A stretch of DNA of 64,000 nucleotides from Flavobacteriaceae bacterium F08102 (GTDB lineage: Bacteria; Bacteroidota; Bacteroidia; Flavobacteriales; Flavobacteriaceae). Positions within the stretch are counted from its first letter, which is position 1; the number at the start of each line of letters is the position of its first letter. The stretch lies in the NCBI GenBank assembly GCA_023015935.1, contig JALKAY010000004.1:434001-498000 (forward strand). The letters run 5' to 3'. A model generated the notes under the pieces. The model was not told the origin of the DNA, did no database searches, and saw only the letters and a program-made list of their open reading frames with translations. The position numbers and the translations under genes were made by a program. Shown here piece after piece: positions 1-9,007 of the stretch.

Positions 1-936
1 ACTATGCGCGCTTATGAATACTTTATATTAGTTAATTCATTCGCCAAACAGTACGATGCTGCAACCGCTAATACTGATCCTGGCGTACCGTTAGTAACCA
101 TCCCTGATGTGCTTGCCGAAAGTACTGGAAGAGCGTCTGTACAGGAAATTTACGATTTTATGCTCACAGAAGTAATCGAATCAATTGCCGATTTACCTGT
201 TTCTCAAAGTATTGATACCAGAGCAACTAAAGGTGCTGGATATGGTTTTTTAGCACGTATCTATTTACAAATGAATGATTACGTAAAAGCACGAGAATAT
301 GCGAATCTAGCCCTAGGTCAAAATGGAACAATTAGTGATTATACCAGCGGTAATCCATTAGGAACCCTTTATGATGCTGAACAATACACCTATCGATATT
401 TTGGTGGAACCTATGGGTATACGGGTGGAACCCTAACAGATGAAGTACTTTCTCTATTTGATATTAATAATGATGTACGTGTTAACGGTATCTATGGCTA
501 CTTATCGTATAGAAATGGGTATGCTAAAGGATATAGTACATATTCCAATCACTTTGTTTCTATTCCTGAGATGTACTTAATCCGCGCAGAAGCGAACGCT
601 CGACTGGACGATGCAACGATAGACGATGTACTTGATGATCTTAATGAGTTAAGACGCAACCGAATCTATGGGTATACAGATTCTACGAATGTGGCATCAA
701 AAGAAGCTGCTTTATTGTTCGTTCTTGAAGAACGAAGACGTGAAATGCTTGCAACTGGTATGCGTTGGTTCGATTTAAAACGCCTCAATCAAGAAACAGC
801 AACCGCTAAAACCATCACACACACCATTGATGTTGATACGTATACTCTAGCACCTAATTCGAATAGATATGTGTTTCCTATTCCACCAGAAACGATGAAT
901 TTCAATCCTGATATGGAACAAAACCCAAGAAACTAA
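1..936 (+). CDS. SusD/RagB family nutrient-binding lipoprotein, C-terminal part (5' end outside window)
   Basis: The reading frame is open from the first base, so this is the C-terminal ~311 residues of a longer protein; the ATG at position 4 is internal. The SusD hallmark near the C-terminus is visible: EERRREMLATGMRWFDLKRL, followed by the usual ending with VFPIPPETMNFNPDMEQNP. Family members are surface lipoproteins that cap a SusC-type TonB-dependent channel and bind its substrate (known for the family). The matching susC and the signal peptide must lie upstream of the window. A strong hairpin terminator starts 7 bases after the stop, so this is probably the last gene of its transcript. 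The substrate cannot be read from this fragment. Confidence 0.9.
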   Translation, partial: TMRAYEYFILVNSFAKQYDAATANTDPGVPLVTIPDVLAESTGRASVQEIYDFMLTEVIESIADLPVSQSIDTRATKGAGYGFLARIYLQMNDYVKAREYANLALGQNGTISDYTSGNPLGTLYDAEQYTYRYFGGTYGYTGGTLTDEVLSLFDINNDVRVNGIYGYLSYRNGYAKGYSTYSNHFVSIPEMYLIRAEANARLDDATIDDVLDDLNELRRNRIYGYTDSTNVASKEAALLFVLEERRREMLATGMRWFDLKRLNQETATAKTITHTIDVDTYTLAPNSNRYVFPIPPETMNFNPDMEQNPRN

Positions 937-942
937 ACATTC

Positions 943-975
943 ATGGGCACCTTAAACAAGGTGCCCATATTTTAA
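943..975 (+). terminator. Intrinsic terminator after susD-like gene
   Basis: Perfect 11-bp inverted repeat (ATGGGCACCTT / AAGGTGCCCAT, arms 943-953 and 958-968) with a 4-base loop, followed by a T-rich stretch (ATTTTAATT). It lies directly behind the SusD stop codon and before the MORN gene start at 986, separating the two. Confidence 0.75.
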
Positions 976-985
976 TTATTTACCT

Positions 986-1660
986 ATGAAAACTACACTA
1001 TTAACGCTTAGTATTCTCCTGTTGAGTTTCCAACAAAGCTATAGCCAAAAGTCAAAAAAACATGCCGTATTACTTGAATCTATCAGTGTCAAGTACGAAG
1101 GCGACATGAAAAAAAACCTAGCAAATGGAAAAGGAAAAGCTTGGGGTACAGAAGATTTCTACGAAGGTCAATTCAAAAAAGGCTTACCTCATGGTGAAGG
1201 AATATATACCTGGGGTAATGGAAATATCTATAAAGGAGAATTTTCGAAAGGAAAAATGGATGGCAAAGGAACGTTAACCATTAAAGCTTCTGGAGGAACC
1301 TCAGACATCATCCAAAATGGATATTTCAAAAATAATCAATACCTAGGGGAATATAAAAGTCCCTATAAAATTATTGCCGATGGTGGTGCGAGAAATGTGA
1401 ACTTTCAAAATAACGGAGGAGCACTCAAACAAGTAAGTTTTGAAGTGGTTTCCAATGGGGTTTCGGTTTCTTCTGGCGCCTTGCGTATTACCGATGAAAA
1501 AAATTCATTAATCCAAGTGGTTAATGGATTTAAAACGATGACCAATGCTACGTTTCCTTTAAAACGTATAGAAATCTCATTCTCTGTTAACAAAGCAAGT
1601 TATACGGTAATTTTAGATGTGTATCAAGCAGGGAATTGGCATGTAATTATCTCTGTATAA
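986..1660 (+). CDS. Exported MORN-repeat protein
   Basis: Protein of 224 aa with an N-terminal signal peptide (MKTTLLTLSILLLSFQQSYS, cleavage near residue 20). Residues ~37-100 hold about three MORN repeats, seen as YEGxxxxxxxxGKG, FYEGQFKKGLPHGEG and IYKGEFSKGKMDGKG. The rest (100-224) resembles no family I recognise and looks beta-rich. MORN repeats are short beta-hairpin units used in protein or lipid contacts; in exported bacterial proteins the role is usually unknown. The gene sits between the SusD terminator and the TlpA-like gene and could be the first gene of the following group. Function inferred only at the level of the fold. Confidence 0.85.
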   Translation: MKTTLLTLSILLLSFQQSYSQKSKKHAVLLESISVKYEGDMKKNLANGKGKAWGTEDFYEGQFKKGLPHGEGIYTWGNGNIYKGEFSKGKMDGKGTLTIKASGGTSDIIQNGYFKNNQYLGEYKSPYKIIADGGARNVNFQNNGGALKQVSFEVVSNGVSVSSGALRITDEKNSLIQVVNGFKTMTNATFPLKRIEISFSVNKASYTVILDVYQAGNWHVIISV

Positions 1661-1733
1661 ACGGCTAAACGGTAGCAATCACAACATTTAGAAATACACC
1701 TTTTAACAACTAATTTTTCTTAAACAAAATAAA

Positions 1734-2960
1734 ATGATTTATAAAAATCTATGCCTCCTCCTATTTGTTTTTGTAATTTCAGCATGCACTACGCCTGAAA
1801 ATAAAACAAATACCTATACCATCGATGGAACTATTAAAAATGCTCCGGATGGGATGAAAGTAACACTGAGCTTAACCGCTCCAGAATTTTTTAATGAAGG
1901 CATAAAAATTAAAGATACCGCAATTATAAAAAATGAAACGTTTCAGTTTAAAGGAACTTGCCCAGCACCCTTTTTATATGCAATAAACTTCCTTGAACCT
2001 GAAAAAAAACGCTTGGACAAAATTCAAATTCCGCTTTTCCTTGAAAATGGCCATATCACAATTGAAGCCGATATCAACGATATGCCAAATCGAGAGGCAT
2101 TGTTCAATCACACCTACGATTTTAACAAAGTGATCATTAAAGGCTCTAAGAGTCAGGCACGCTATCAAACCTACCTCGCTGAGATTTCTCCATTTGAATT
2201 AGACATTGATAAATGTTGGGAGGAGAATACAAAAAATTGGAAAGAAAAACGAACTCTTTCTATTTCAGAAGGGATTGAACTCGCTGAGAAGTTTGAAAAA
2301 GCTTGGGAGGGTAAAAAAGCATATGTCTTCACTTTTTTAAAGAAAAATATGAACAATGCCGTTGGTCAATATTTAGCATATTACCTACCAAATACTGGTT
2401 CTGTAAAGTTTTCAAGAGAAGAATACGACGAATTATTAGCCCTTGTACCTGCTAATAATGAGCATTCATCAGCACTAAACCTACTTGAAAACACACTTAA
2501 AAAAATGCAAAAGATAGCTGTTGGTTCTCCCTATCAAGATTTAACCTTTAATGATCCAAATGGGAATCCTGTGAAACTTTCAGAGGTTGTTGAAAAAGGC
2601 AAATATACCTTAGTTGAATTCTGGGCTTCTTGGTGTGGACCTTGCCGCGCAGATATTCCGCATTTAAAAGAAATCTACAAGCTCTATCACCAAGAAGGGT
2701 ATAATATGGTGAGTATTTCCCTTGACGATTCAAAAGAGAAATGGTTAGAGGCCGTACGTCAAGAGGGAATGCTTTGGGATCAGTACAATGACCCTATGGC
2801 TTTTAAAGGAGCTATTGGTAAAGTGTATAATATTAGAGGTATTCCTGCCTGCTTTTTAATAGGTCCTGACGGTACGATTGTGACTGACAATATGCGCGGT
2901 TCATACATGGACAAACGCTTAATTGAAATGTACGGTAACAAATTTGGTGATAAATACTAA
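1734..2960 (+). CDS. TlpA-like thiol-disulfide oxidoreductase lipoprotein with N-terminal DUF4369-like domain
   Basis: 408 aa. A lipoprotein signal ends at Cys18 (FVISAC), so the mature protein is membrane-anchored and faces the periplasm or the surface. Residues ~25-130 match the DUF4369 pattern common in Bacteroidetes (YTIDGTIKNAPDGMKVTL start). Residues ~265-400 form a thioredoxin/AhpC-TSA domain with the redox motif WCGPC at 300-304 and the cis-Pro loop RGIPACFLI. Family members reduce or isomerise disulfides of exported proteins. It leads a group of four closely spaced exported proteins, three of them redox-type, which suggests a shared disulfide-handling job linked to the neighbouring Sus locus. 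That link is inference. Confidence 0.9.
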   Translation: MIYKNLCLLLFVFVISACTTPENKTNTYTIDGTIKNAPDGMKVTLSLTAPEFFNEGIKIKDTAIIKNETFQFKGTCPAPFLYAINFLEPEKKRLDKIQIPLFLENGHITIEADINDMPNREALFNHTYDFNKVIIKGSKSQARYQTYLAEISPFELDIDKCWEENTKNWKEKRTLSISEGIELAEKFEKAWEGKKAYVFTFLKKNMNNAVGQYLAYYLPNTGSVKFSREEYDELLALVPANNEHSSALNLLENTLKKMQKIAVGSPYQDLTFNDPNGNPVKLSEVVEKGKYTLVEFWASWCGPCRADIPHLKEIYKLYHQEGYNMVSISLDDSKEKWLEAVRQEGMLWDQYNDPMAFKGAIGKVYNIRGIPACFLIGPDGTIVTDNMRGSYMDKRLIEMYGNKFGDKY

Positions 2961-3031
2961 TCAAATTAAGCCCCCTTTTTATAGCAATAAATTAATTCGA
3001 CTTAAAAACAAAAAAATAGAACAACATTCAA

Positions 3032-4537
3032 ATGACTTTAAAAAAAATATTTCAAACAGTTGCACTTTTTATTTTATTCATAAGTGCTATTTCAACGCAA
3101 GCCCAAACAGCTAAAAAATTTGATGTAAAAGTCTTATACGTCGGGTATAATCCTGCCAAAGAGATGCCCACTTCATCACAATTTAGAGATGCCAAATCGG
3201 ATCGATTTGAGATCGATTTCAAAACCCGATGGGTTGCCTTTAACACCTTTTTAAAACGACGTTTCACCAAGGTATCTAGTATTGACTCAAGAGCGTATAC
3301 TGAGGCAATGTCAAAGGATTACGATGTGACCATTTTTGACCAAATGACCACCCCCATTAAAGAGCGCGTGTATGAAAAAGATGCAAAAGGACAGGTAATC
3401 AAATATGAACCTGCACAATATTTAACTCCAGATTTTCACAGTGCAGCTATTTTTATCGGAAAAGTTGCGCCAGATTTAGGAGCCGGAACTGGAAGTAAAT
3501 TTGACTGGCACTGTTTATGTCTAAATGGCGAAGCATTAAATGTAAATACATCGCATACCGTTTTTAATACGCCTATCAAGGTTACTCCCACATTTACGAA
3601 AATTACCACTCCACAAAATTTTCGCCAATACCCAGGTGGAGATAAAATTCCCGAAAAAATTCCTATGTGGCGCGTTCAAGGTTTAGATTTTCAAAATTCA
3701 AATTATGCCATCGGAATGGTATCTAGAGGCTTTGGTTTTACAGACTCCCCAGATACAGAATATATTTCAGGAGGAGGAAACTCCAAAGAAATGTATGCCG
3801 TTGCCATTGGAAGACACGCTAATTTTATGATGTGGGGCTTTAGCGCATCGCCTGACCATATGACTGAAGAGGCTTTGGATGTCTTTACCAATTCTATAGT
3901 GTACATGAAAAAATTTAATGGTGCACAAGTCATTGCCAAGAAAATGGATGATCGAATCACCATCAGAAAATCGTATTTGTTTTTCAAAAACAGGGATATA
4001 AATAAAGCCAATTTTGAAAAATATAAAGCTCAATGGATGCGATATAAACAAAAAGACCTCGCTAGAAAAAAAGAGCTTGAAACCAAAAAAGCCAACAACG
4101 AACCCCTCAATAAATTTCAACAAGCCTTTCTAGATAATTTTGAACCCGTACCAACCTTTGAATCATGGCTTGCTAAAAAGCAATACATGGGCGAAAAATA
4201 CTTTAAAAAATTTGGTACTGACACCAACGCCTATTTAACGTTCTTAAATAACAATATTGGGTACTTCACCTATATAGACAAAGAACTTGTTTTAGACGAA
4301 GACGTTCAAAAGCTAGGTATCAATAATAATGACATTCGCCTACTAGAAACCGCTATCTCCATGCTGTCAAAAGGAGTTAAACAACAAGCCATCGCGAAAA
4401 GAATACTTCAACGGTATACCGAAGAGGATTTTTCATCTCCAACTGCATGGAAACAATGGTTTTCAACTAATAAGGACAAGTTGTTTTTTACTGAATCTGG
4501 AGGCTATAAATGGTTAGTAGATACCACAAAAAACTAA
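3032..4537 (+). CDS. Exported protein with class I glutamine-amidotransferase/ThuA-like fold
   Basis: 501 aa with a signal peptide (residues 1-24, ending ISTQAQ). The first ~300 residues look like a GATase1/ThuA-type fold: an opening strand KVLYVGYNPAKE, YDVTIFDQ, FIGK, a nucleophile-elbow-like DWHCLCLNGEALN, and the end pattern GRHANFMMWGFSASPDHMTEEALDVF seen in such domains. The C-terminal ~200 residues are helical and charged. Whether it is an active hydrolase cannot be decided; the CLC segment could supply a cysteine nucleophile. It sits 70 bp after the TlpA-like gene and 3 bp before the DsbD-alpha gene, so it is probably co-transcribed with them. Assignment is by eye. Confidence 0.75.
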   Translation: MTLKKIFQTVALFILFISAISTQAQTAKKFDVKVLYVGYNPAKEMPTSSQFRDAKSDRFEIDFKTRWVAFNTFLKRRFTKVSSIDSRAYTEAMSKDYDVTIFDQMTTPIKERVYEKDAKGQVIKYEPAQYLTPDFHSAAIFIGKVAPDLGAGTGSKFDWHCLCLNGEALNVNTSHTVFNTPIKVTPTFTKITTPQNFRQYPGGDKIPEKIPMWRVQGLDFQNSNYAIGMVSRGFGFTDSPDTEYISGGGNSKEMYAVAIGRHANFMMWGFSASPDHMTEEALDVFTNSIVYMKKFNGAQVIAKKMDDRITIRKSYLFFKNRDINKANFEKYKAQWMRYKQKDLARKKELETKKANNEPLNKFQQAFLDNFEPVPTFESWLAKKQYMGEKYFKKFGTDTNAYLTFLNNNIGYFTYIDKELVLDEDVQKLGINNNDIRLLETAISMLSKGVKQQAIAKRILQRYTEEDFSSPTAWKQWFSTNKDKLFFTESGGYKWLVDTTKN

Positions 4538-4540
4538 AAA

Positions 4541-5071
4541 ATGAGAACAATACCTAAACATACTACGCGTTTATTCGTGCTATTTATATGCTTGAGCTTC
4601 AAACTCGTTGCGCAGAAAGTAAACGAAACACTTAAACTTCAAGTAATGGATGAAAAGTTTAGCATTACGACACCCGTGCCAAGTGAACTTGATCCGGTGG
4701 CTATCAATGCCAAGCTCATATTTTCAGAAGATCAAAAACAATTCGCCATCGTTATGAAAGTGAATATACTGAGTTCCTGGCATATTTATAGTTCAGTAAC
4801 TAAAAATTCACCCCTAATCGCAACCAAAATAAATGAAAATTTACCCCCTGATACTGCCATTGCGTTGGGCGATTGGATAAAACCAGCTACAACACCCTTT
4901 AACGAAGAGGCAACTATTTTTGATGGAGAGGATTTTTATTTTATTCGATATTACCAATTAAACAATGGTAAAAGTCTCCCAAAGGATACCAATATTAGCT
5001 TGTATTATCAAGCCTGTGATCCTTATCAATGTTTTCCACCGCAAACTAAAACGATTCAATTATTAAAATAA
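4541..5071 (+). CDS. Stand-alone DsbD-alpha (N-terminal) domain protein
   Basis: 176 aa with a signal peptide (to about residue 24, LVAQ). The mature part matches the periplasmic alpha domain of the thiol:disulfide interchange protein DsbD: LSSWHIYS, then YYQACDPYQCFPPQ with the active cysteine pair Cys159 and Cys164. In DsbD this domain passes electrons from the membrane part to periplasmic acceptors. Here the membrane (beta) and C-terminal thioredoxin (gamma) parts are absent; a small thioredoxin follows 4 bases downstream and may take the place of the gamma part. The stop of the previous gene and this start are 3 bases apart, so they form one operon. Confidence 0.8.
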   Translation: MRTIPKHTTRLFVLFICLSFKLVAQKVNETLKLQVMDEKFSITTPVPSELDPVAINAKLIFSEDQKQFAIVMKVNILSSWHIYSSVTKNSPLIATKINENLPPDTAIALGDWIKPATTPFNEEATIFDGEDFYFIRYYQLNNGKSLPKDTNISLYYQACDPYQCFPPQTKTIQLLK

Positions 5072-5075
5072 TATC

Positions 5076-5486
5076 ATGAAAAAACACATCGTATTATGCC
5101 TTACCTTATTCACCATATCTACGGGGATAGCTCAAGGAATTACATTTACAAATAGTTCATTAGAAGCGACTTTAACAAAGGCTAGTGAGGATAATAAATT
5201 AATCTTTATCGATTGCTATACCGTATGGTGTAGCCCTTGTAAAAAATTAGCCGCGGAGGTATTTACTCAAAAAAATGTGGGTGATTTTTACAACAAAAAT
5301 TTTATCAATCTAAAAATAGACATGGAAAAAGGGGAAGGACTCGAGATAGCCCAGTACTACAAGGTCAACTCCTATCCTACCCTATTGATATTAAACAGTG
5401 AAGGAGAAGTCCTCGAGCGATTCGGTGGCGGTACAGATGCCGATAAAATGCTCAAAAAAGGGCAACAAGCACTTGACAAACAATAA
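5076..5486 (+). CDS. Small exported thioredoxin-family protein
   Basis: 136 aa: signal peptide (residues 1-19, TISTGIAQ) and one thioredoxin-like domain of the Thioredoxin_7/DsbD-gamma type. The redox motif is WCSPC (51-55) after FIDCYTV, and the cis-Pro loop is NSYPTLLIL. It starts 4 bases after the DsbD-alpha gene, and the operon ends with a terminator at 5538-5564. Likely partner of the DsbD-alpha domain or of the TlpA-like protein upstream (inference). Confidence 0.9.
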   Translation: MKKHIVLCLTLFTISTGIAQGITFTNSSLEATLTKASEDNKLIFIDCYTVWCSPCKKLAAEVFTQKNVGDFYNKNFINLKIDMEKGEGLEIAQYYKVNSYPTLLILNSEGEVLERFGGGTDADKMLKKGQQALDKQ

Positions 5487-5537
5487 ACCATTAAACAGAT
5501 GTACCGTAGATTATTTGAATTAGTTTCTAGGGTAGCT

Positions 5538-5564
5538 AGGGAAGTGAAAACTTCCCTTTTTTTT
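5538..5564 (+). terminator. Intrinsic terminator of the redox operon
   Basis: Perfect 8-bp stem AGGGAAGT/ACTTCCCT (5538-5545, 5550-5557) with a GAAA tetraloop and a run of eight T. It closes the 1734-5486 gene group. Confidence 0.85.
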
Positions 5565-5681
5565 ATGCGAAATTTTAAAAGTCTGATGGGTACTGGTGGG
5601 TACACTCCTCCCTAATTCCCAGTTTCAAACAACCATGTGTTTAATCAGAACTTGAGCCACTGATACTCAAAAACTAAACCG

Positions 5682-5689
5682 TACCTTTG
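5682..5689 (+). promoter_or_regulatory. Bacteroidetes -7 box (TACCTTTG) upstream of FUSC gene
   Basis: Exact match to the Bacteroidetes housekeeping -7 consensus TAnnTTTG, 32 bases before the ATG at 5722. It gives a plausible short leader. I found no good TTG/TTTG -33 element at the usual spacing, so confidence is limited. Confidence 0.4.
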
Positions 5690-5721
5690 CCAACAGCAAT
5701 GTTAAAACATCGTTCGTTGTA

Positions 5722-7914
5722 ATGCTTCAAGAACTCAAAATATTCTTTAAAAGCACCCCTTTTTCAAAAGCAATTTTGGTAGGTGTAGCAGTAACTACCC
5801 CTATTTTACTAGGCATCCAATTTGATCAATTTGAAATTGGCTTAGCTATCTGTTTTGGCGCTTTTTGGTGCTCACCAAGCGATGTAGGCGGAAGAATCCA
5901 ACATAAAACGATTGGAATTCTAGCCGCTATATTTTTAATCGTTATTGTAAGTTTCATCGGTGGATATCTACATTTGACAGGATGGTTTATTTATCTTATT
6001 CTTGGAGCGCTTACATTTTTGATTGCCTTTATTTCCGTGTATGGCTTTAGGGCTTCCTTGATCAGTTTTTCCGGATTATTAGCCCTCGTCTTGAGTTTCG
6101 CTCATACTTCACCCGAATTAAAAATCTATGAATATGCATTGTGGATTGGCGTTGGCGGACTTTGGTATTTAAGTCTTTCCTTAGGATGGTACTTGTTAAA
6201 TCCCAAAGGGCAAACGGAAGAACTCTTATCTGAAACATTTAGTACTACTGCCGACTTCATAAAAACACGAGGCGATTTAATAGACCCAAACGCAGACCGA
6301 AAAAAACTAGTTACCCAACTGTTACAGTTACAAACAGCACTTACCGATCATCACGCTTCCTTGCGCGAAGTATTATTATTATCGCGTAAAAAATCAGGTC
6401 GATCAATGTATCAAGCTAAACGCTTGATGGTCTTTGTACAGTTGGTTGAAATATTAGAAACAGCCATAGCAAATCCAGTGAACTACGACAAAATGGATGC
6501 ATTATTTAAAGAACATCCACAGTTCAATGCAGCGTTTCAAAAAATTCTCTTCAGTTTTTCTGATCAACTGCAACAAATTGGCAGGTCGAGTAAAAACCCT
6601 AAAAAATTCCCTAAAACATCCGTCATTAGTGATGCGTTAGACCAATTGGAAGTCGACATTGCTCCATTAAAAACAGATCCTGCTACACATCGATTTGAGC
6701 AATACCTAATGCTTCAAAATTTATTAGACTATCAACGTAAAATTTGCGAAAAACTCAAACGCATTAAATGGCTCTTAGGAAAACCTGAATTGAGCTCGAC
6801 TGAATTGGTAGACCAAGAGGTATTAACCCGATTTATTATCCCACAAGAATACGATCCCATAATCGCCTTGCAGAATCTTAGTTTTAAATCGACCATTTTT
6901 AAACATTCCCTTCGCTTAGCGGTTACCATGATGATCGGGTATTTAATAGGATCCCTTTTGGAATTTCAAAATCCCTATTGGATTTTACTTACCATTATCG
7001 TGATAATGCGTCCGAGCTACGGACTCACAAAATCTCGGTCTATTGATCGAATCATTGGCACCCTCCTTGGAGGCGTATTAGCCACAGGCTTAGTATTTCT
7101 CATTCAAGACCCGTATGTCTATGGAATCTTAGGCGTTATTTCATTGATCATCGCTTTTTCTATGGTGCAACGAAATTATAAAGCTTCCGCAACCTTTATT
7201 ACCTTGAGTGTGGTATTTATTTATGCCATCATTCGCCCCGACGTGTTTACGGTAATTCAATATCGCATTTTTGACACACTGATTGGTGCAGCCTTATCAT
7301 TTACAGCCATGGTACTTCTTTGGCCTGCATGGGGGTTTTTAGAAATAAACGTAGCCATCGAAAAAAGTATTAATGCCAACAAAGAATTTTTACAAAAAAT
7401 TTCGAGGTATTATGAAGTCAAAGGAAAGGTGCCTACCTCCTATAAAATTGCCCGTAAAACGGCCTTTCTAGAAACGGCTAATCTCAGTGCAGCATTTCAA
7501 CGTATGGTACAAGAACCTAAATCTAAACAGAAAAATATTGACCATATTTACGAAATAGTTGCCTTAAACCAATCGCTTCTTTCAGCCTTAGCTTCTTTGA
7601 GCACCTATATCCAAGAACAACCCACCACTCCCGCAACAAATCGGTTCCATCAACGTATTCACACCATTGAAGAAAACCTGAATTTTGCAGTGCTTAATCT
7701 TCAAAAAACTCAACAACCGTCCGACATAGCGATTAACAACCTCCAAAAAAACACACGTGATTTCATCCCTATTTCACTTCTTCAAAAAGAGAAACTCGAA
7801 CATTTACAAAAGGAAGCTCATCTTATTTCAGAACAGCTAAAATGGATGGAAACCATCAGTAATAAAATGGGTGTCTTAACCGCTAAAATCTCACGTAAAA
7901 CAAGTAAAAAATAA
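5722..7914 (+). CDS. FUSC/YccS-type inner-membrane protein
   Basis: 730 aa. Two blocks of hydrophobic helices (about residues 15-165 and 395-545) each precede a soluble helical region, the typical layout of the FUSC family (YccS/YhfK and aromatic-acid exporter AaeB relatives). Seen: IGLAICFGAFWCSPSDVGGRIQHK in the first block and YWILLTIIVIMRPSYGLTKSRSIDRIIGTLLGG in the second, the conserved FUSC helix pair. The length matches the family (~700-750). It is probably an integral transporter-like protein of the inner membrane; the substrate is unknown. Single gene between a terminator and the convergent sigma-factor gene. Confidence 0.88.
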   Translation: MLQELKIFFKSTPFSKAILVGVAVTTPILLGIQFDQFEIGLAICFGAFWCSPSDVGGRIQHKTIGILAAIFLIVIVSFIGGYLHLTGWFIYLILGALTFLIAFISVYGFRASLISFSGLLALVLSFAHTSPELKIYEYALWIGVGGLWYLSLSLGWYLLNPKGQTEELLSETFSTTADFIKTRGDLIDPNADRKKLVTQLLQLQTALTDHHASLREVLLLSRKKSGRSMYQAKRLMVFVQLVEILETAIANPVNYDKMDALFKEHPQFNAAFQKILFSFSDQLQQIGRSSKNPKKFPKTSVISDALDQLEVDIAPLKTDPATHRFEQYLMLQNLLDYQRKICEKLKRIKWLLGKPELSSTELVDQEVLTRFIIPQEYDPIIALQNLSFKSTIFKHSLRLAVTMMIGYLIGSLLEFQNPYWILLTIIVIMRPSYGLTKSRSIDRIIGTLLGGVLATGLVFLIQDPYVYGILGVISLIIAFSMVQRNYKASATFITLSVVFIYAIIRPDVFTVIQYRIFDTLIGAALSFTAMVLLWPAWGFLEINVAIEKSINANKEFLQKISRYYEVKGKVPTSYKIARKTAFLETANLSAAFQRMVQEPKSKQKNIDHIYEIVALNQSLLSALASLSTYIQEQPTTPATNRFHQRIHTIEENLNFAVLNLQKTQQPSDIAINNLQKNTRDFIPISLLQKEKLEHLQKEAHLISEQLKWMETISNKMGVLTAKISRKTSKK

Positions 7915-7938
7915 AAGGTAAAGTTCCCTCATAACCTT

Positions 7939-8565
7939 TTAGCGGGAGGCTGACGTACACTTGGTAGACGCTATTTTTTGTGAATTCCGCTTTCCAAGCA
8001 CGAGTATAAATAGTGATTTAATTTTACTTCCAACTTGTTTGCGAATGATATGATATGCCTTGGTCAATTGCCCTTCTACAGTTTTTGTTGAAATATTTAA
8101 ATATTCAGCAATCTCAATATTAGTTAACCCTTCTTTCTTGCTCAGTAAAAAGGTTTCTTTACACTTAGGAGGTAAATGTTTAACGCCTTCCATTACTAGT
8201 GCAATTTTCCGTTCTAAAAGTTCATGACTATTTTCCTCAAGAATTTCATCAATAGCTTCTTTAAAGGTGCCTTCCAACGGGGAAATACTTCGCCCCCGGT
8301 GATACTCATTGATAAATTCATTGTAAAGAATCTTGTATAAATAAGGCTTTAACGCATAGGTTTCATCTAGTTTTTTTCGTTTTTCCCAAATTTTATAAAA
8401 GACTATTTGCACAAGATCTTCTGCCATTCTAGGATCTCCATTTAAACTCAACGCATAGACAAATAAGGGTCTGTGATACGTTTCTACCAAATAGACATAG
8501 GCGTCTTCCCTCCCCTTACTAAGGTGCTTTATGAATTTCTCATTATTTTTAAATTCGTATTTCAT
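7939..8565 (-). CDS. ECF-type RNA polymerase sigma-70 factor (Bacteroidetes family)
   Basis: 208 aa. Sigma region 2 is seen at ~25-90 (YHRPLFVYALSLNGDPRMAEDLVQ...VFYKIWEKRKKL) and region 4 at ~135-182 (LPPKCKETFLLSKKEGLTNIEIAEYLNISTKTVEGQL), a helix-turn-helix for the -35 element. Such factors are held by a FecR-type anti-sigma and released when a TonB-dependent receptor with an STN domain binds ligand. Here the fecR gene (9532) and STN-SusC (10928) lie close by but on the opposite strand, so the sigma gene is transcribed apart from them. The gene converges with the FUSC gene, 24 bp between the stops. Confidence 0.92.
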   Translation of the reverse strand: MKYEFKNNEKFIKHLSKGREDAYVYLVETYHRPLFVYALSLNGDPRMAEDLVQIVFYKIWEKRKKLDETYALKPYLYKILYNEFINEYHRGRSISPLEGTFKEAIDEILEENSHELLERKIALVMEGVKHLPPKCKETFLLSKKEGLTNIEIAEYLNISTKTVEGQLTKAYHIIRKQVGSKIKSLFILVLGKRNSQKIASTKCTSASR

Positions 8566-8770
8566 GAACTAAAATGGGGTAACTTCAGACAAATGTTATA
8601 AAAAAAATATTTAAAATAAAGAAAAATACCAATTATACCTCAACACACTTTCTAAATAATACCCAATTACGCCACACAAAACTAAATACGTTTAAAAAAA
8701 ACACTATACTGTTTTGATTGTAAGGAAATTAAAATTAAATTGACAACAAAACTTTAAATCGTCTTGTAAT

Positions 8771-9007
8771 ATGAAATCAAAACGAGTAGTAATCGCTTTA
8801 TTCATTTCAACTTTTTTCATAAGTTGTAGTAATAATCAAAATGGTCTCGACAATGAGGCTAAAACTTCCAATCTCCAATTTTTAGGTCAAATCACGTTAA
8901 CCAATGGTATCGAATCATTAAATCCGACATTAGCTAAAAAAAGTAACGTAGTAAAAGGGGAAGCAGTGTCAATTTCTAAAATTGGTGAGTTTACTTTAAA
9001 TAATTAA
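8771..9007 (+). CDS. Small predicted lipoprotein, unknown function
   Basis: 78 aa. The signal sequence MKSKRVVIALFISTFFISC has a good lipobox (FISC, Cys19), leaving a mature chain of ~60 residues with no family I recognise. It lies between the divergent ECF sigma gene and fecR. Position suggests a link to the Sus-type signalling locus, but nothing in the protein proves it. A long untranslated stretch with a terminator follows. Confidence 0.6.
   Translation: MKSKRVVIALFISTFFISCSNNQNGLDNEAKTSNLQFLGQITLTNGIESLNPTLAKKSNVVKGEAVSISKIGEFTLNN

Noticed and set aside
3703-4123. Two minus frames opposite the GATase-fold gene
   Set aside because: Overlap a well-supported exported protein and overlap each other; Phe/Ser-rich shadow pattern.
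5688-5721. Complete -33/-7 promoter for the FUSC gene
   Set aside because: The -7 box is exact, but the nearest TTG is 27 bases upstream, beyond usual spacing; only the -7 box is reported.
7907-7945. Hairpin TAAAAGGT/ACCTTTTA between FUSC and sigma genes
   Set aside because: Only 8 bp with a 14-base loop and no T tract; too weak to call a terminator.
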